From Cyanobacteria bacterium UBA8156 (GTDB lineage Bacteria; Cyanobacteriota; Cyanobacteriia; Pseudanabaenales; Pseudanabaenaceae), in contig DMPD01000368.1 of assembly GCA_003456125.1 (NCBI GenBank), positions 1 through 10,103 of the forward strand: 10,103 bases of DNA. Direction: 5' to 3'. The notes under the pieces were generated by a model. That model was not told where the DNA came from. It saw nothing but the letters and a program-made list of their open reading frames with translations, and did no database searches. A program made the translations under genes and the position numbers. This document shows, piece by piece, positions 6,998 to 10,103 of the stretch; position 1 is the stretch's first letter; each line of letters opens with the position of its first letter.

Positions 6998-8176
6998 ATG
7001 AGTTCTCCTACCATTGCCATGGTTTTGTATGGCAACCCAGACTATTACCCACCCACATTCAACGCTGTATCGCTCTTAGCCCAAAACTTCTCGGTACAGG
7101 TCATTGGCCGTAACCAAGACCCCCCTCACCGCCTTTACCCCGCCAACGTGACGGTGCACCGTTTTGGGGAGTACACCTCCGTGCGAGAACGCGAACAGTG
7201 GTCCGTGGTGCAAAAGCTCTGGGAGTACGGTCGATTCATTCAAGATCTAGCAAGCCGGCTCGGCTCGGCTCGGTTGGTGTATGCCTACGATGGGTTTGCC
7301 TACAACGCTGTGCTGGCGGCGCAATGCCTCATGGGCAAACGGATCCCAGTGGTTTACCACAGCCACGAAACCGATGGCGAGATCGCTTCGTGGCGATCGC
7401 TTACGGGCTGGATTCAACGCCTGGAGTGTCGCACGGTGGCGGAAGCAGCAATCGTGGTGTTCCCGGAAAAAGACCGGGCAATCCAGTTCCAACAACGGGC
7501 GGTGCCTGCGATGCCGATCCCTCAAATCGTGCCCAATTTCCCGCTGCGATCGGTGTTCCGGTTCGATCTGGATTGGGAACGTTGCTGGCAAGACCGCTGG
7601 CGGTCTCCCACCGTGTTTTATCGGGGCACCATCTCCGATGGCTCCGCCATGAAAGAATCGATCGCAGCGGTTGCCTCCTTCCCGCCAACAGTCAAGCTTC
7701 GGTTTGTGGGGTTTGCTTCCGAGTCTGTGCAAGCGGCTTGCTTCGCTGAAGCAGACACGTGGGCTTTGGGGGAGCGATTTGCCTACCTGGGGCGACGAGC
7801 CTACGACGAATTGCAAGACTTGACCCTCCGCGCCGGTGTGGGTCTAGCCCTGTACAAAGGTACTTCCTTTGGTGCTTTGGCCTGCGCCACCGCCTGCAAC
7901 AAAATCTATGAGTACGCTGCCTGTGGGTTGCCGGTGGTCGTGAGTGACCTTCCCAACTACCGCGAATTCCTGGGACAGGAACCCTGGGTGCGCTTTGCCG
8001 ACCCCAACGACTCCCAATCCATTGCCGCGGCGATCGCCGCGATTTTGCAGGATTTTGAAACCTATCGCACCATGGCGCAGGCCGCCCGGCATGCTTTCGA
8101 GACCAAATTCAACTACGAAATCGTCTTTGCCCCCGTTGCCGAGCTAATTTCCAATCTGGTAAAGCCGATGCCTTGA
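6998..8176 (+). CDS. GT4-like glycosyltransferase
   Basis: A 392-residue protein with GT-B architecture. The N-terminal half has a first strand TIAMVLYGNPDYYPP (5-19), VYAYDGFAYNAVLAA at 94-108 and VVYHSHETD at 118-126. The donor half opens with VFYRGTISDG at 206-215 and carries NKIYEYAACGLPVVVSDLPN at 301-320, the GT4 'K-x-YEYxAxGxPVV' donor motif in which Glu305 stands in the place of the second glutamate of EX7E. The first glutamate is not obvious, so placement in GT4 rather than a sister family is less certain. No signal peptide or membrane segment is seen. The gap to the preceding gene is 29 bases. A GGAGGG (6972-6977) lies about 20 bases before the ATG, too far for good use; an in-frame ATT at 6980 would be too close. 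It probably adds a second sugar in the same pathway as its neighbour. Confidence 0.87.
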   Translation: MSSPTIAMVLYGNPDYYPPTFNAVSLLAQNFSVQVIGRNQDPPHRLYPANVTVHRFGEYTSVREREQWSVVQKLWEYGRFIQDLASRLGSARLVYAYDGFAYNAVLAAQCLMGKRIPVVYHSHETDGEIASWRSLTGWIQRLECRTVAEAAIVVFPEKDRAIQFQQRAVPAMPIPQIVPNFPLRSVFRFDLDWERCWQDRWRSPTVFYRGTISDGSAMKESIAAVASFPPTVKLRFVGFASESVQAACFAEADTWALGERFAYLGRRAYDELQDLTLRAGVGLALYKGTSFGALACATACNKIYEYAACGLPVVVSDLPNYREFLGQEPWVRFADPNDSQSIAAAIAAILQDFETYRTMAQAARHAFETKFNYEIVFAPVAELISNLVKPMP

Positions 8177-8203
8177 AGAGCCGCTCAAAAACTGTGCTAT
8201 GCT
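8173..8203 (+). promoter_or_regulatory. Candidate promoter for the DUF3386-tonB unit
   Basis: TATGCT at 8198-8203 is preceded by TGC, making an extended -10 (TGnTATGCT). TTGAAG at 8173-8178 could be the -35, with a 19-base spacer, slightly long, and it overlaps the stop codon of the upstream glycosyltransferase gene. Transcription would start near 8210 and leave a leader of roughly 180 bases before the DUF3386 start. There is no mapped start site to support it. Confidence 0.45.
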
Positions 8204-8209
8204 TAATGA

Positions 8210-8387
8210 CAGTCAGTTTCAATAAACGGCCCTCCAACTCGGAGGCTGCTCTGCGAATTGTGGCGGTGGTTGGATCGGGTAGTGGCCAAAGGTCGGGCTG
8301 GATCCGCCCGGTACTCTGAAACGCTAAGCTGAAGCAGCGACAGGCCATTGTTTGTTGGCCAAATCCAGGCAATTTTTAGGAGAGATT
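8210..8387 (+). promoter_or_regulatory. Long, hairpin-rich 5' leader of the DUF3386 gene
   Basis: Three small hairpins can be drawn. CCTCC (8231-8235) pairs with GGAGG (8241-8245). CGGGC (8294-8298) pairs with GCCCG (8306-8310) around a GGATCC-containing loop, extendable by two G-U pairs. GGCCA (8343-8347) pairs with TGGCC (8356-8360), 17 bases before the Shine-Dalgarno. The CCTCC could also pair with the AGGAG ribosome site at 8378-8382. I do not recognise a known riboswitch or small RNA, and I see no small reading frame worth calling here. Confidence 0.4.
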
Positions 8388-9047
8388 ATGACAGCCAGTG
8401 TTGTGAGCCCCACCGATACGGCGCGGGAATTGTTTCGCGAAGCCTACGAGCATCGCTACACCTGGGACAAAAATTTCCCGGGATTGACGGCGGACGCGGC
8501 GATCGAGGAGGGAGGGGAGACCCACCGGGCCAAGGTGCAGGTGAACCGCGACCTGAAAATTGAAGTCACGGAAGCCACCAGCGAGGAAGGGGGGAAGAAG
8601 ATCCGGGAACAAATCTGGGAAATTGTGATCCACCGGGTGCGGCGCGGCTTTGAAGAGGTCCACGGCCAAAACACCTTTGCGATCGAAGCCGAAGACAACG
8701 GCACCGTGACCCTGGCGGTGGGGGGCGGCGCGGCTGGCGATCGCTACAAAGTAAGGGATCGCCAGGTGGTGATGGTGCATCGCCACATTCACGGGGTGGT
8801 GGTGACCATTGACACCCTCACCAGCTGCGAAGCCGGGGAGGAAGGGTATCTGCCGGAAACCTACACCTCGATTTACAGCGATCCCCAGACGGGGGAACCC
8901 AAGGGCGGGCGGATGCACCACCGCGATCGCTATGTGCAAGTGGAGGGTTACCACATTTTGGCGGAACGCACCGTCACCACCGAGACCCCCGAGGGACCTC
9001 ACACCCTGAACTTCCGGTTGGAAAACTTGGTTTTGGCAGGGGCGTAG
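8388..9047 (+). CDS. DUF3386 family protein
   Basis: This 219-residue protein matches, by memory of the family, DUF3386, a group without known function found mainly in cyanobacteria and plastid-bearing lineages. The N-terminus reads SPTDTARELFREAYEHRYTWDKNFPG, the typical 'ARxLFRxAYExRYTWxxxFPG' opening. The centre has VHRHIHGVVVTIDTL (about 136-150), followed by ETYTSIYSD, and near the C-terminus comes HILAERTV. It is rich in charged residues and has no signal peptide or membrane segment, so it is probably cytoplasmic. I chose the ATG at 8388 because AGGAG stands five bases upstream; a TTG at 8352 in the same frame would add 12 residues without a ribosome site. It has its own promoter candidate and leader, and stops four bases before the TonB gene, suggesting a two-gene unit. 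No function is claimed. Confidence 0.85.
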   Translation: MTASVVSPTDTARELFREAYEHRYTWDKNFPGLTADAAIEEGGETHRAKVQVNRDLKIEVTEATSEEGGKKIREQIWEIVIHRVRRGFEEVHGQNTFAIEAEDNGTVTLAVGGGAAGDRYKVRDRQVVMVHRHIHGVVVTIDTLTSCEAGEEGYLPETYTSIYSDPQTGEPKGGRMHHRDRYVQVEGYHILAERTVTTETPEGPHTLNFRLENLVLAGA

Positions 9048-9051
9048 GTTG

Positions 9052-10103
9052 ATGTCTGGGGGCGGGGACAAAGATTGGCACGATCGCGGGCGATCGCTGC
9101 GCCGATTGTGGCTCTACGGCGGAGCGGCATCCCTGGCCCTGCACGGTTGGTTGTTGGGTCAATCGTGGTCAATCCGGCTGCCAGCGGTGTCGGCGTTGCC
9201 GGAGGAACCCCCCGCCCTGGAGTTGGTGGCGGTAGAGCCTCCGCCTCCAAAACAGGCCCGGCCCGAGCCCCCTCCCCCCGAACTGGTGCCACCAAAACCA
9301 GTGACCACTCCAGCCGAACCGGTGCCTTCGCCCGAGGTACCGGTGGTCGCTGCACCGCTTCCTCCCGTGGAGGCGGCCCCGTCTGCCCCGATGCCAACGG
9401 CATCCATGCCGCCCGCACCGTTGCCCCCCACTCCCACGACGGCGACTTTGCCGGAGAATCCCCCGCAACCCCCCCCTGAACCTGTTCTCCCCAGTGTCGC
9501 GGCGCTTTCAGAGGCTGCTGCGAATGCTGCGGCCGATCTCCTGGATCGCCCAACCGAGACCAAAACGGAACCGGCAGCCGTCCCCCAACCGCCCCGTGAA
9601 GCACCCCGTGCCGCATCCGATACGGCGATGGCTGATTCGGAACCTGCGGAGCGGGTGGCCCCCAATCGCGAAAGTGGGGAAGATTTTGCCCAACGTATGC
9701 GGCGGTTGATGGGGTCGCCTGCCCCCAAGCCGACACCCCCCGTGGCGGCAGCAGCGCCTCCGGCCCCCGGGCCCGAGACGGGAGGTACGGCTCAGTGCTT
9801 GCGGTGCGATCGCCCGGGTTATCCCGCCGATGCCCGGGCCCGCAATTTGCAGGGACGGGCACGCCTCGCGGTGGATGTAGCCCCCAGTGGCATGGTCACA
9901 GCGGTACGGTTGCTGCAATCCAGCGGCCACAGCGAACTGGATGAAGCCGCCATCCGCCATGCCTGGAATTGGCAGTTTACGGCTTCGGCCAACGGGCGAC
10001 AGAATTTCCGGGCCAGCGTTGATTTTCAAATCGAAGGCAGTGCCTACCAACGGCAGCAGCGAGAGCGCCCTACTCCCCCGACCCGAGTGGCGGCCCCACC
10101 TCC
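9052..10103 (+). CDS. TonB-family energy transducer, C-terminus cut by window edge
   Basis: The frame from the ATG at 9052 is open to the end (350 codons). Residues 1-18 are polar and basic, 19-36 form one membrane helix, and Ser27 and His31 in ASLALHGWLL reproduce the Ser-x3-His pair through which TonB contacts ExbB/ExbD. A proline- and alanine-rich periplasmic linker runs from about 45 to 245. A CLRC pair (Cys249, Cys252) leads into the TonB C-terminal domain, about 257-340: YPADARARNLQGRARLAVDV, then SGMVTAVRLLQSSGHSELDEAAIRHAWNWQF. Such proteins pass proton-motive energy to outer-membrane receptors for siderophores, haem or cobalamin. After the domain the protein continues with a Gln/Arg then Pro-rich tail, so the true end is unknown. 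A TAGG overlapping the DUF3386 stop may serve as ribosome site. No receptor or ExbBD gene is visible. Confidence 0.9.
   Translation, partial: MSGGGDKDWHDRGRSLRRLWLYGGAASLALHGWLLGQSWSIRLPAVSALPEEPPALELVAVEPPPPKQARPEPPPPELVPPKPVTTPAEPVPSPEVPVVAAPLPPVEAAPSAPMPTASMPPAPLPPTPTTATLPENPPQPPPEPVLPSVAALSEAAANAAADLLDRPTETKTEPAAVPQPPREAPRAASDTAMADSEPAERVAPNRESGEDFAQRMRRLMGSPAPKPTPPVAAAAPPAPGPETGGTAQCLRCDRPGYPADARARNLQGRARLAVDVAPSGMVTAVRLLQSSGHSELDEAAIRHAWNWQFTASANGRQNFRASVDFQIEGSAYQRQQRERPTPPTRVAAPP

Noticed and set aside
8999..9862. Long minus-strand frames opposite the TonB gene
   Set aside because: They arise from the proline-rich GC-biased linker, giving Gly/Ala/Arg-rich products without domain features, while the plus-strand frame has a membrane helix, a linker and a TonB domain.
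1..10103. CRISPR array, insertion sequence, tRNA or phage genes
   Set aside because: I looked for regularly spaced repeats, terminal inverted repeats with a transposase frame, tRNA cloverleaf signatures and phage proteins, and saw none.

Overview
The window looks like a chromosomal segment of a cyanobacterium. The octamer GCGATCGC (the cyanobacterial HIP1 site) occurs 16 times, where base composition alone would predict fewer than one copy. Two genes point the same way: a glutamyl-tRNA reductase of the C5 tetrapyrrole route, and a class II fructose-1,6-/sedoheptulose-1,7-bisphosphatase of the cyanobacterial Calvin-cycle type, each collinear over its whole length. A DUF3386 protein, a family I know mainly from cyanobacteria, agrees. 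I cannot name genus or species.

Layout. The left third is read leftward from a divergent promoter region at 3527-3774: glpX, then hemA, then a GTG-started gene for a fucosyltransferase-like protein 13 bases after hemA, then the start of an Hpt phosphotransfer protein that runs off the left edge. A 38-base bulged hairpin lies between glpX and hemA and may end or attenuate the glpX message. From the same intergenic region purF is read rightward. It is followed with almost no spacing by a VOC (glyoxalase-fold) gene (ATGA overlap), a GT4 glycosyltransferase (3-base gap) and a second GT4-like glycosyltransferase (29-base gap). A third block starts at about 8177 with a promoter candidate and a roughly 180-base leader containing several hairpins, then a DUF3386 gene and a TonB-family gene that runs off the right edge.

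How the genes fit. hemA makes the precursor of haem, chlorophyll and bilins. glpX supplies both bisphosphatase steps of the Calvin cycle. purF commits PRPP to purines. These are housekeeping genes. The glycosyltransferases (two GT4-like, one fucosyltransferase-like) are the more variable part and probably act on surface or exopolysaccharide; no wzx/wzy or transporter genes are visible to confirm that. The TonB protein implies energised outer-membrane transport, but no receptor, ExbB or ExbD lies in the window.

I see no mobile element, CRISPR array, tRNA, rRNA or integrated phage, and nothing that amounts to a clearly new system. The most interesting unexplained signals are small: phased repeats and an inverted repeat in the glpX/purF intergenic region, a paired direct repeat in front of the Hpt gene, a structured leader before DUF3386, a four-cysteine cluster in the first GT4 enzyme, and a tail beyond the TonB domain.
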